From Flavobacteriales bacterium UBA1995 (lineage in GTDB: Bacteria; Bacteroidota; Bacteroidia; Flavobacteriales_D; Sanyastnellaceae), in assembly GCA_002336475.1 (NCBI GenBank), contig DDCX01000012.1, forward strand, positions 2,445-27,453: a stretch of 25,009 bases of DNA. The letters are read 5' to 3'. This document shows, one piece after another, positions 15,983-24,172 of this stretch. Positions within the stretch are counted from its first letter, which is position 1. Each line of letters begins with the position of its first letter. Both the position numbers and the translations under genes were made by a program. Under the pieces are notes generated by a model. It did no database searches. It worked only from the letters and a program-made list of their open reading frames with translations, and was not told where the DNA came from.

Positions 15983-17325
15983 GGGGCGGATTAATCGGCG
16001 CTGTCATCGCACGGGAGTGGCGCACAAGGGTGGTCAAACGCAGCTTTCTCATCGGGACGCTGCTCATGCCTTTTTTGGCTGTGGGGATTCTGGCCGGTAC
16101 AGTCTTGCTCACCCAGGCTACAGATACTTCGAATGTGGTTTTGGTGGAAGATGCTCCAGGGCTGATTTCGCGCATTGACCCTGGCAGTGGTCAGGCGGTG
16201 CCCCGCTGTCCAGGGTGTTTTCCGGAGCGCGAAAAGCTCTCATACCGGTTTACACGAGAGGCACCTGCAGACAGTGTTTGGCTGGAAGAAGGAGTCACAG
16301 TGCTCGTGGAATACGATGCAGCTGTCCTGCAAAATCAGGCCGGCTATCTGGTGTATGACAAGTCGCCGGGCATGACGGCCAAGCGAAACATTGAGCGAGA
16401 CCTCAGCAAGGCCATGGAGCATGCGCGTGTACTGGGGAGTACAGAGTTGGATTGGCAAGCCTACCAACGGCTCAAGTTTGACCTCAAATTGATCGACCGA
16501 GATGCCAACGACGACGGCGCTCGTGTGGATGGCGGTGGCGAGGAAATCAGAGGGACCATTGGCTTTTTATTCAGCGCTGTGTTGTTTCTGGTGTTGGCGG
16601 TATACGGAGGCGTGATCCTGCGCAGTGTGGTGGAGGAAAAGTCCAACCGGGTGGTCGAAGTGCTGATTGCAGCCGTGCGCCCCGAAGAGCTTCTGCTCGG
16701 CAAGGTCATTGGCATGGGGGCGGTGGCATTGACACAGCTTATGGCTTGGACTGTGCTCTCCACCTTGGCATTTTCTGTGTTTCAGTTTGCCTTCGACAGT
16801 GGCGCCTTGGGGGCGTCCATTCCAGGACAAGGTGAAGTCCCTACCGACTTGCTCACCGCCATGGCAGAGAATGAGCTCACCGCCATTTTGCTGGACATCA
16901 ATTGGACATTGATGGTGATTTCGACCATCGGGTTCTTCGTAGGGGGGTACCTGCTGTATGGGAGCATCTATGCTGCCGTTGGAGGTTCGGTTCAATCGGA
17001 ACAGGAGGGCCAAGGCATGGTCATGCCCATCATCATGCCCCTGATGTTCGCATACATCATCGGCAGTGGAGCCATGGCAAATCCAGAAATGGGTGCGCTG
17101 ACCTGGCTCAGTTGGTTTCCCTTGACATCTCCCGTCATCATGCTTGTGCGCGTGGCGGTGGGTGTAGCATGGTGGGAAGTGGTCCTGTCTTGGGTGCTGC
17201 TCATGTTGAGTGCAAGACTGGTCTTGGGTCTGGCCGGACGCGCTTACCGCTATGGGGTGCTGCACACCGGAAAATCCACGGGATGGACCCTGTTGCTCCA
17301 ATGGATCAGGGGCCATGGAAAGTGA
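15979..17325 (+). CDS. ABC-2 type transporter permease (COG1668/NatB-like)
   Basis: 448 aa. One N-terminal membrane helix (about 22-46) is followed by a large extracytoplasmic region (about 50-190). A cluster of membrane segments fills the C-terminal half: VLFLVLAVYGGVILRSV, MGAVALTQLMAWTVLSTLAF, STIGFFVGGYLLYGS, IIMPLMFAYIIGS, SWVLLMLSARLVLG. The cytoplasmic loop VVEEKSNRVVEVLIAAVRPEELLLGKVIG is the family hallmark that couples to the ATPase. It pairs with the ATPase upstream (4-nt overlap) and its last 11 nt overlap the Ppx/GppA gene. The direction of transport is probably export; the substrate is unknown. Confidence 0.93.
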   Translation: MRGGLIGAVIAREWRTRVVKRSFLIGTLLMPFLAVGILAGTVLLTQATDTSNVVLVEDAPGLISRIDPGSGQAVPRCPGCFPEREKLSYRFTREAPADSVWLEEGVTVLVEYDAAVLQNQAGYLVYDKSPGMTAKRNIERDLSKAMEHARVLGSTELDWQAYQRLKFDLKLIDRDANDDGARVDGGGEEIRGTIGFLFSAVLFLVLAVYGGVILRSVVEEKSNRVVEVLIAAVRPEELLLGKVIGMGAVALTQLMAWTVLSTLAFSVFQFAFDSGALGASIPGQGEVPTDLLTAMAENELTAILLDINWTLMVISTIGFFVGGYLLYGSIYAAVGGSVQSEQEGQGMVMPIIMPLMFAYIIGSGAMANPEMGALTWLSWFPLTSPVIMLVRVAVGVAWWEVVLSWVLLMLSARLVLGLAGRAYRYGVLHTGKSTGWTLLLQWIRGHGK

Positions 17326-18334
17326 GCGACGCACCCGCCTCGGAGTGGTGGATTGCGGTACAAATACGTTCACGCTTCATATAGCAGATGCAAAAGACGG
17401 CTCATGGGAGACCGTCTTCCGACAACACCGTTTTGTAAGGCTCGGACGCGACAGTTTTCGCAGCGGACGTTTGTCTCCCCAACGCGTGAGAAGGGGGCTC
17501 GATGTGCTGGGGGCTTTTGCCGATACCGCAAAGAATTACAGTGTAGACCAGGTGCGGGCTTTTGGGTGCAGTGCACTGCGTGACGCATCCAACGGGCCGC
17601 AGTTTGTGGCCGCTGCAGCCGAACGGGGGTGGCACATTGAGGTGGTCGATGGTCAAGCGGAGGCAGAGTGGATTCACTTGGGCGTCAAGGATACCTTGTC
17701 CCCAGAGGCACAGGGTTCGCATTCCGTTTTGACGGTAGACATTGGTGGAGGCAGCGTGGAACTCATCCATTGGAAACAGGAACAAATCCTCGGCCGTTGG
17801 AGTGTGGATTTAGGAGTGGCCAGGCTCACAGATTGGATCAAGCCCAAGGACCCCTTGAGCCAGCAGGACATTTCGTCCATGCGGCGCATCGTGGATGGTG
17901 CCATCGCGCCTGTCTTGCAATCGGTCAGCGCCCACCCACCACAAATCATGGTGGGGACCTCAGGGGCGTTCAATACCCTGATGACCTTAGAGGACTCCTC
18001 TGCTCCTTGGAAAAATCCAAGGGTCGCAGATGCTTTCAATACAGAGGTCTTGAGCGCCCGTTGTCTTGCTTTGGCCGCCGCGTCCAAAGCGGATTTACAT
18101 CTGGTCGAGGGCATGCACCCGGACCGCATTCCATACATCAGTGTGGCGTGCGTGTTGATTGATCACCTGCTCCAAAGCTTCAGCTCGATTGATAGGGTGT
18201 ACCGATCTCGGCACACTTTGGCAGAAGGGGCATTGGTGCACGGCGCCGCCTTGTCGTCTGAAAAGACCTCTGCTGGGCACTTAGGAGAGCCTGGCCTGGC
18301 TGCTTTGGAAGGCTGGCGCCCTCTCTTGGGGTGA
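17315..18334 (+). CDS. Ppx/GppA family phosphatase (exopolyphosphatase-like)
   Basis: 339 aa from ATG 17315, which overlaps the permease end by 11 nt. The open frame goes back to 17210, but those residues are a shadow of the permease gene. The ASKHA fold is marked by VVDCGTNTFTLHIADA (from 11), AFGCSALRDASNG, EVVDGQAEAEWIHLGV with the conserved catalytic-region Glu, VDIGGGSVELI, and VGTSGAFNTL. It ends with RSRHTLAEGAL and has no C-terminal HD domain. This short form is common in Bacteroidota. It may hydrolyse polyphosphate or pppGpp; the sequence does not decide which. Translation is probably coupled to the permease. Confidence 0.92.
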   Translation: MESERRTRLGVVDCGTNTFTLHIADAKDGSWETVFRQHRFVRLGRDSFRSGRLSPQRVRRGLDVLGAFADTAKNYSVDQVRAFGCSALRDASNGPQFVAAAAERGWHIEVVDGQAEAEWIHLGVKDTLSPEAQGSHSVLTVDIGGGSVELIHWKQEQILGRWSVDLGVARLTDWIKPKDPLSQQDISSMRRIVDGAIAPVLQSVSAHPPQIMVGTSGAFNTLMTLEDSSAPWKNPRVADAFNTEVLSARCLALAAASKADLHLVEGMHPDRIPYISVACVLIDHLLQSFSSIDRVYRSRHTLAEGALVHGAALSSEKTSAGHLGEPGLAALEGWRPLLG

Positions 18335-18377
18335 GCATTGGGGTGGTTCGTGCCCCTGCACAACCGATATTCGCCAC

Positions 18378-19544
18378 ATGGCCCGCATCCTCATCATTGA
18401 CGACGAACGTCTCATCCGACACGCCCTTCGCGACATCCTCGAGTATGAGCAGCATGTGATCGAAGAAGCAGAGGATGGAAACGCAGGACTCAAGGCCTTG
18501 CTGGCAGGAAAGTTTGATGCGGCGTTTTGTGATGTCAAAATGCCAGGAAAGGACGGCATTGAGGTGGTAGAGGCCTTGGCCTTGAAAGGTGTGGAGACGC
18601 CCGTGATCATGATGACGGGGCACGGCTCTGTAGAATTGGCGGTGCAAGCCCTCAAGGCTGGGGCCTATGATTTCATTGAAAAGCCCTTGGACCTCAACCG
18701 CGTATTGGTGGCCTTGCGCAATGCAACAGACCGCGAAGAGTTGCGCAAAGAGACGGTCGTTTTGCGCCAGCGCCAGCGCAAAAAAGGGGGCGTGGATATG
18801 GTTGGACAAAGTCCTGCCCTTGAGGAAATAAGATCTGTGGTGGCCAAAGTGGCACCCACCGATGCACGTGTGCTGATCACGGGTGCCAACGGCACGGGTA
18901 AGGAGGTCGTGGCCAGGAAAATCCACGCCATGAGTGAGCGGAGTGGGGCCCCGTTTGTCGAGGTGAACTGTGCGGCCATACCCTCGGAACTGATCGAGTC
19001 AGAACTCTTTGGTCACGAGAAGGGCGCTTTTACAAGTGCGGTCAAGCAACGGAAAGGGAGGTTTGAGCAGGCCCAAGGCGGTACGCTCTTTCTCGATGAA
19101 ATAGGAGACATGGCGCTGTCGGCCCAGGCGAAGATGCTGAGGGCCTTACAAGAACGCGTCATCCAACGCGTTGGCGGAGACAAGAACATCAAGGTCGATG
19201 TGAGGGTGCTGGCCGCAACCAACAAAGACCTGGCCACGGAAATTGTGGAGGGGCGGTTTCGCGAGGATCTGTTTCACAGGCTCAACGTCATCCCCATCCG
19301 GGTGCCGTCTCTGGCAGAGCGCAGCACCGATGTGCCACTGTTGGTCGATCACTTCTTGGGCGGTGTCTCTGATGAGCTCGGGGTCGCGGCCCCTGTGTTT
19401 TCAAAGGAGGCCTTGAAAGCCCTCTCCAATGCCCCTTGGACGGGCAACATCAGAGAGTTGCGCAATGTGGTTGAACGCCTGGTCATCCTGTGCGGGGAAG
19501 AAGTGACGGCAGAGGATGTCAAGCGTCATGTTTCGGGCCTCTGA
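18378..19544 (+). CDS. NtrC-like sigma-54 activator response regulator lacking the Fis-type DNA-binding domain
   Basis: 388 aa. The receiver domain (1-120) has Asp8/Asp9, phosphoacceptor Asp52 in FCDVKMPGKDG, Thr80 and Lys102. The AAA+ domain (about 140-365) has Walker A GANGTGKE (169-176), a GAFTSA loop (216-221, against the usual GAFTGA), Walker B GGTLFLDEIGDM, the R-finger region FREDLFHRLNVIPIRVP, and the helical WTGNIRELRNVVERL. The protein stops about 13 residues after VILCGEEVTAEDV, with no helix-turn-helix. It should thus remodel sigma-54 RNA polymerase without its own sequence-specific contact, or with a partner. It is 43 bp downstream of the phosphatase gene. No cognate kinase is adjacent. 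Confidence 0.93.
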   Translation: MARILIIDDERLIRHALRDILEYEQHVIEEAEDGNAGLKALLAGKFDAAFCDVKMPGKDGIEVVEALALKGVETPVIMMTGHGSVELAVQALKAGAYDFIEKPLDLNRVLVALRNATDREELRKETVVLRQRQRKKGGVDMVGQSPALEEIRSVVAKVAPTDARVLITGANGTGKEVVARKIHAMSERSGAPFVEVNCAAIPSELIESELFGHEKGAFTSAVKQRKGRFEQAQGGTLFLDEIGDMALSAQAKMLRALQERVIQRVGGDKNIKVDVRVLAATNKDLATEIVEGRFREDLFHRLNVIPIRVPSLAERSTDVPLLVDHFLGGVSDELGVAAPVFSKEALKALSNAPWTGNIRELRNVVERLVILCGEEVTAEDVKRHVSGL

Positions 19545-19653
19545 TTTCTTGAAAACAAGGCCTTCATCAAGGTCAAGTTGTTGATGAGGAGTTCGTTGGA
19601 GGCAACCATGTACCAAGTACACCGTCTATGTTGCAAGAGCAACCTTCTTTCTC
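19545..19653 (+). other. Hairpin-rich intergenic segment
   Basis: Four inverted repeats lie in 109 bp. CTTG-AAAA-CAAG (19548-19559) follows directly after the regulator stop. TCATCAA (19564-19570) pairs with TTGATGA (19581-19587), extendable by a wobble. GTTG-GAGG-CAAC is in the middle. GTTGC (19630-19634) pairs with GCAAC (19639-19643) just before the next ATG. None has a T-tract. No clear TAnnTTTG promoter was found. No small ORF was convincing. Confidence 0.45.
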
Positions 19654-20028
19654 ATGGATATCAATCAACGCGCCGTACTTATCGTCTTCTTGGGTATGAT
19701 CGCAGCCTCAGGTGCTGCCCGCCTCTATGACAAAGCGGGTCAGCCTTTCTGGCACGCCCTTGTTCCCGGCCTGAATTTGGTCGCTTTGATGCGCATTGTA
19801 GGCCGTCCAGATTCACACGCCTTGTGGGTATTGGTGCCAGGAGCCAACGTTTATTTCGTGGCCCGCTGGTTCATCGAGCTTGCACAGAGCTTCGGCAAGA
19901 CCCATTGGTTGGACTATGTGCTGGTGGTCCTGTTCAATGCTTTTTATGTACTGAACTTAGGGTTGGCGTACAGCGAAGACTACGAGGGCCCGGTCTACGA
20001 GAAGAACACAAGCACAGCTTTTGCTTAA
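19654..20028 (+). CDS. Small membrane protein, DUF5684-like
   Basis: 124 aa with three or four hydrophobic segments (about 6-24, 33-48, 57-75, 88-110). The pattern KAGQPFWHALVPGLNLVALMRIVGRP, then LVPGANVYFVARWFIELAQSFGK and a late SEDYEGPVYE, matches DUF5684 proteins. The same membrane module is also found fused to signal peptidase I in Bacteroidota. The function is unknown, and no catalytic residues are evident. It stands alone after a 109-bp hairpin-rich gap and converges with alaS, whose stop is 43 bp away. A role near protein export is only a guess from the fused relatives. Confidence 0.8.
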   Translation: MDINQRAVLIVFLGMIAASGAARLYDKAGQPFWHALVPGLNLVALMRIVGRPDSHALWVLVPGANVYFVARWFIELAQSFGKTHWLDYVLVVLFNAFYVLNLGLAYSEDYEGPVYEKNTSTAFA

Positions 20029-20071
20029 GACTCAGTAGGACCTGTCGGTGACCGAGGGCCTGCCCAGTACT

Positions 20072-22690
20072 TTATCCTTCAAACAAGGCCTTGGCGGCTG
20101 CCAGGGCATCTGCCATTCCTTCGGCGTTTTTGCCACCAGCCGTTGCAAAGAAGGGCTGTCCGCCTCCTCCACCTTGGATGTGGCGTGCCAGTTCGCGGAT
20201 CAATTGCCCCGCATTCCAGTCCTTCTCCTGAGCCAATTCCTCTGTAATCAAGCAGGTCAAGGTGGGCTTTCCTCCAGCTTTGCTCCCCAGTACTGCGAAC
20301 AATGGCGCGGCCTCAGCCTTGAGTTGAAAGGCGATGTCCTTTACCGCTCCTGCATCTAATGGGACTTCCTTGACCAGCATTCCTGGGGTGCCAGGTCCGC
20401 CTGGGCGTTCAATTTCTCCCAAGAGGGTCTTTTTCAATGCGCCAGCTTGGGCCTTGCGGTGTCCTTCGACTTCTTTCTGCAAACCTGCCACCGTGGCCTT
20501 GAGCTCTTCCACCGCTTTAACCAAGTCGGCGGGTTGCTTCAGAATTTCGCCTGTGCGCCGCAACACCTCCCGCTCGGAGGTGATGGCGTCATAAGCCCGA
20601 GGGCCAGTCTCAGCTTCAATCCGTCGAATGCCGGCGGCTACCGCGCCCTCTGAACTGATGCGGAACAGACCGATTTCACCGGTAGCGCCCACGTGGGTGC
20701 CTCCACAGAGTTCCACGCTCGGACCAAATCCAATCATGCGGACCGTATCGCCATATTTCTCACCAAAGAGCATCATGGCACCAGCCTGCCGCGCTTCTTC
20801 GAGCGGGACATTGCGCCGTTCGTCCCGTTGGCGGTTTTCGCGGATGGCGGCATTGACCCTGCGCTCTACCTCTTGAATCTCTTCATCGGAGACCTTTTGA
20901 AAGTGGCTGAAGTCAAAGCGCAAAGCGGCATCCTTTACCAGCGAGCCCTTCTGTTCGACGTGGGTTCCCAGCACATCGCGAAGGGCCTCGTGAAGCAGGT
21001 GGGTAGCGGTATGGTTGAGGGTGGTGTCGCGGCGCTTGGTGGCGTCGACGTGCGCCTTGAAAGGCCCGGTGAGGTCCGAGGGCAGCCGGTCGGTGATGTG
21101 AAGAATGAGCTCATTCTCCTTGCGCGTGGTCAAGATGGGGGTCTTTTCGCCTCCGGCATGAACCAAGACCCCAGAGTCGCCCACTTGTCCGCCACCCTCT
21201 GGGTAGAACGGGGTGAGGTGAAACACCAATTGATAGCGGGTCTTGTCCTTGACTTTGACCTCGCGGTAACGCGTGATGCGGACTCCGGCTTCCGTGCGGT
21301 CGTACCCCACGAATTCTTCGATTTTATCGTCTTCGAGTACCGTCCAATCTCCAGCATCCATCTTGCCTGCAGCGCGCGAGCGTTCCTTCTGCTGGGACAA
21401 TGCGGCTTCAAAACCGGTATGGTCCACCTCTACCCCTTTTTCTCCGCAAATGAGCGCGGTCAGGTCGATGGGAAAACCGAATGTATCATAGAGCTCAAAG
21501 GCGTCCTTTCCCGACAATGTGCTGCCCTGCCCGATGCGCTCATCGAGCAGGCCAATGCCATTGTCCAAGGTGCGCAAGAAGCTTTCTTCCTCTTCCCGGA
21601 TGACCTTGGCAATGAGCCCTTCTTGTTGTCGCAATTCTGGAAAGAAGTCCCCCATTTGCTGGGAAAGCACAGGGACCAAGGTGTGCATAAAGGGGGAGTC
21701 CAGTTCGAGAAAACTGTAGCCATAGCGAACCGCACGGCGAAGAATCCTGCGAATGACGTAGCCTGCACCTGCGTTGGAAGGCAGCTGACCATCGGCAATG
21801 GAAAAAGCCACCGCACGCACGTGGTCGGCACAGACACGCAATGCCACGTTGACCTTGTCGTCTCCACCTGTGTAGGGCTTGCCTGATGCTTCTGAAAGCG
21901 TTCCGATGAGGGGTTGGAAGACATCCGTGTCGTAGTTGGACTGCTTGCCTTGGAGCACTGCAGCCAGGCGTTCAAAGCCCATGCCTGTATCGATGTGCTG
22001 GGCGGGAAGCGGCTCAAGGGATTGATCGGCCTTCCGCATGAACTGCATAAAGACCAGGTTCCAAATTTCAATCACTTGAGGGTGATCTTGGTTGACGAGG
22101 TCGGCTCCAGACACAGCCGCTCGGTCTGCGGCAGAGCGGATGTCGACGTGAACCTCAGAGCATGGACCGCACGGCCCTGTCTCGCCCATTTCCCAAAAGT
22201 TGTCTTTCTTGTCCGCCTTCAAGATGCGCTCGGCAGGCACGTGCTTGAGCCAAATGTCGAGGGCTTCTTGGTCCAGACCGAGGCCGTCCTTGGCGTCGCC
22301 TTCAAACACGGTGATGTACAATCGGTCCGGATCGATGCCATAACGGTCGGTCAACAATTCCCAAGCCCAGTCGATGGCTTCTTGTTTGAAGTAATCCCCG
22401 AACGACCAATTGCCGAGCATCTCGAACATGGTGTGGTGGTAGGTGTCCACGCCGACTTCTTCGAGGTCGTTGTGCTTGCCACTGACGCGCAGGCATTTTT
22501 GGGTGTCCGCCACACGGGGAGCCTTGGCTGGTCGGTTGCCCAGAAAGACATCTTTGAACGGGTTCATGCCCGCATTGGTGAACATCAGAGTAGGGTCGTC
22601 CTTGAGCACCATCGGGGCAGAAGGCACGATTTCGTGGGCCTTCTCGCGGAAGAAGTCAAGGAAGGTCTGGCGGATGGCAACGGCGTCCAT
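20072..22690 (-). CDS. alaS: Alanine--tRNA ligase
   Basis: 872 aa, full length for the family. The class II catalytic core runs from the N-terminus ([69 protein letters not shown]). The tRNA-recognition domain follows. The editing domain has the zinc ligands HTATH (His560, His564) and CGGTH (Cys662, His666), which clear mischarged Ser and Gly. A coiled-coil and C-Ala domain (about 720-872, with [16 protein letters not shown]) closes the protein. It charges tRNA-Ala in the cytoplasm. It is divergent from the M23 peptidase gene across 127 bp and convergent with the small membrane gene at 20028. The two long plus-strand open frames inside it are shadows. Confidence 0.98.
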   Translation of the reverse strand: MDAVAIRQTFLDFFREKAHEIVPSAPMVLKDDPTLMFTNAGMNPFKDVFLGNRPAKAPRVADTQKCLRVSGKHNDLEEVGVDTYHHTMFEMLGNWSFGDYFKQEAIDWAWELLTDRYGIDPDRLYITVFEGDAKDGLGLDQEALDIWLKHVPAERILKADKKDNFWEMGETGPCGPCSEVHVDIRSAADRAAVSGADLVNQDHPQVIEIWNLVFMQFMRKADQSLEPLPAQHIDTGMGFERLAAVLQGKQSNYDTDVFQPLIGTLSEASGKPYTGGDDKVNVALRVCADHVRAVAFSIADGQLPSNAGAGYVIRRILRRAVRYGYSFLELDSPFMHTLVPVLSQQMGDFFPELRQQEGLIAKVIREEEESFLRTLDNGIGLLDERIGQGSTLSGKDAFELYDTFGFPIDLTALICGEKGVEVDHTGFEAALSQQKERSRAAGKMDAGDWTVLEDDKIEEFVGYDRTEAGVRITRYREVKVKDKTRYQLVFHLTPFYPEGGGQVGDSGVLVHAGGEKTPILTTRKENELILHITDRLPSDLTGPFKAHVDATKRRDTTLNHTATHLLHEALRDVLGTHVEQKGSLVKDAALRFDFSHFQKVSDEEIQEVERRVNAAIRENRQRDERRNVPLEEARQAGAMMLFGEKYGDTVRMIGFGPSVELCGGTHVGATGEIGLFRISSEGAVAAGIRRIEAETGPRAYDAITSEREVLRRTGEILKQPADLVKAVEELKATVAGLQKEVEGHRKAQAGALKKTLLGEIERPGGPGTPGMLVKEVPLDAGAVKDIAFQLKAEAAPLFAVLGSKAGGKPTLTCLITEELAQEKDWNAGQLIRELARHIQGGGGGQPFFATAGGKNAEGMADALAAAKALFEG

Positions 22691-22703
22691 GGGTCGTATT
22701 CAG

Positions 22704-22800
22704 GAGCGTTATTCACACGCTCTTGTTCGTGGTAGTGATTGTGAAACCCGCGAATGACGGGGGTTTCCGATTGTGAAAGTAGCAACTTTCGACTACTTTC
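22704..22800. other. Three inverted repeats in the alaS / M23 peptidase divergent promoter region
   Basis: GAGCGT/ACGCTC (22704-22709 and 22717-22722) lies in the alaS leader. GAAACCC/GGGTTTC (22743-22749 and 22761-22767) is central. GAAAGTAG/CTACTTTC (22775-22782 and 22793-22800) is on the peptidase side and also has an alternative fold, GAAAGT-AGCA-ACTTTC. The repeats could be hairpins in the leaders or operator sites. Confidence 0.5.
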
Positions 22801-22801
22801 G
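22771..22801 (+). promoter_or_regulatory. Possible promoter of the M23 peptidase gene
   Basis: TTG at 22771-22773, a 20-nt spacer and TACTTTCG at 22794-22801 fit the Bacteroidota consensus with one mismatch in TAnnTTTG. The 8-bp inverted repeat GAAAGTAG/CTACTTTC fills the spacer and overlaps the -7 element, so a bound regulator there would block it. Spacing to ATG 22818 leaves a leader of about 11 nt. Confidence 0.4.
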
Positions 22802-22817
22802 CACCGCTATTTTTCAC

Positions 22818-23789
22818 ATGAAGAAGCATCATATCCGTTTCAACAAGTCCCAACTCCGGACGGAAGCCATTCCGTTTACGGCCCGGGATTATGTGCTGTG
22901 GTTGCTCAAACGCTGTGTGATGGTGGTGGGAATTGCCGTCGGAGCGGTGATGGTATTTGACCAGTATTTCGAGAGTCCCAAAGTGCGGCGTCAGCAGCAG
23001 CAAATTGATTTCCTCGAAGGTCAAACAGCCATGATGGAGGACAAGGTCGCAGGCATGACAGGTGCATTGGCAGAGCTCACAGAACGCGACGAGTCCATCT
23101 ACAGGAACATTTTTGGTGCCGAGCCCTATCCCGAGCACCTGAGGAACCCGGGCATTGGTGGTGCCGACCGCTATCGTGAACTGCGCGGATTGGAGCAAAG
23201 TGAGCAGGTCATCGTGTTGCGGGAGCAGATTGCCGAGTTGGAGCGTCGGATGTTGGCCCAAGGCGAGAGCTTCAATCAGTTGATGGACCTCACGGAGAAC
23301 CGGGAGGAGTTGCTCAAGAGCATTCCGGCGATTCAGCCTGTCCGCAACAGCGACTTGAAGCGGATGGCCAGTGGTTATGGATACAGGATCCACCCCATTT
23401 ACAAGGTGCGGAAAATGCACTGGGGCATGGATTTTTCGGCGCCCACCGGAACGGAGATTTTTGCCACGGGTGACGGCGAAGTGGTGGAAGTGAAGAAGAA
23501 ATACAACGGTTATGGTCACCATGTGCGGATACGGCACGGGTTCGGACACGAAACTTTGTATGCGCACATGTCCAAGATTTTGGTGCGTCGGGGCCAACGC
23601 GTCGAGCGCGGTGAGGTCATTGGTTTGGTCGGGTCGACGGGAACTTCAGTGGCGCCACACCTTCATTACGAGGTGTTTAAGGAAGGGAAGAGGGTCAACC
23701 CTGCCCATTATTATTTCAATGATTTGTCGCCTGAACAGTACGAGCAGTTGCTCGATGCTTCAGAGAATGCGAACCAAAGCTTCGACTGA
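22818..23789 (+). CDS. M23 family metallopeptidase (membrane-anchored, LytM domain)
   Basis: 323 aa from ATG 22818. An earlier in-frame ATG (22773) would add 15 residues inside the inverted repeat region, so I prefer the later one, which gives MKKHHIRFNKSQL. One membrane helix (about 32-52, RCVMVVGIAVGAVMVF) is followed by a coiled coil (about 60-170) and the C-terminal LytM domain (about 185-305). Zinc ligands are seen at His201 and Asp205 (HWGMD) and in HLH (281-283), with GYGYRIHPIYKVRKMH as the family lead-in. All ligands of an active endopeptidase appear present, so it may cut peptidoglycan cross-bridges in the periplasm. The MerR-type gene follows 50 bp later. Confidence 0.94.
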   Translation: MKKHHIRFNKSQLRTEAIPFTARDYVLWLLKRCVMVVGIAVGAVMVFDQYFESPKVRRQQQQIDFLEGQTAMMEDKVAGMTGALAELTERDESIYRNIFGAEPYPEHLRNPGIGGADRYRELRGLEQSEQVIVLREQIAELERRMLAQGESFNQLMDLTENREELLKSIPAIQPVRNSDLKRMASGYGYRIHPIYKVRKMHWGMDFSAPTGTEIFATGDGEVVEVKKKYNGYGHHVRIRHGFGHETLYAHMSKILVRRGQRVERGEVIGLVGSTGTSVAPHLHYEVFKEGKRVNPAHYYFNDLSPEQYEQLLDASENANQSFD

Positions 23790-23839
23790 TTTCTCGGTTT
23801 TTTTGGTGCGCTACATTGGCTTGCGCATCTTGCAAGGCC

Positions 23840-24169
23840 ATGGCAACCAAGCGGTATTGGACAATTTCGGAAGTCGCCGGTAAATTCGGCGTCAATCAGT
23901 CCCTGCTTCGCTATTGGGAGAAGGAGTTTCCTGCCTTGGACCCCAAAAAGCAAGGGAGCGGCAAACGCGCTTACACGGTTCGGGACATTGAAATCGTGGC
24001 GGTCTTGCACGATCTCCTCAAAGAGAAAGGCTACACCATTGACGGCGCAAAGCGCCAACTGCGCCAAGCATTGCAGGAGCGCCAGCGCATGGAAGAGCTC
24101 AAGAACCGCCTTGAACACGCCAGGGAAGAGCTTCTGAGCATGGCCAAAGACTTGGATCCCAAGAACTGA
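23840..24169 (+). CDS. MerR family transcriptional regulator
   Basis: 109 aa from ATG 23840. An in-frame ATG eight codons upstream (MACASCKA) is less likely because the family begins close to the helix-turn-helix. The winged HTH (about 5-72) reads WTISEVAGKFGVNQSLLRYWEKEFP, then RAYTVRDIEIVAVLHDLLKEKGYTIDGAKRQL. It ends with a coiled-coil helix (about 80-105) for dimerisation. There is no C-terminal effector domain and no metal-binding cysteines, so the signal is unknown. The place after alaS and an M23 peptidase is one I recall as conserved in Flavobacteria. Its stop is 3 bp from that of hldD on the other strand, with no terminator between. Confidence 0.9.
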   Translation: MATKRYWTISEVAGKFGVNQSLLRYWEKEFPALDPKKQGSGKRAYTVRDIEIVAVLHDLLKEKGYTIDGAKRQLRQALQERQRMEELKNRLEHAREELLSMAKDLDPKN

Positions 24170-24172
24170 TCC

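Noticed and set aside
20693..21886. Long plus-strand open frame (397 codons) inside alaS
   Set aside because: It lies wholly opposite the highly conserved alaS frame, has no recognisable domain, and is expected from GC-rich codon use on the other strand.
21914..22735. Plus-strand open frame (273 codons) opposite the start of alaS
   Set aside because: Shadow of the alaS catalytic core; no start context or family features.
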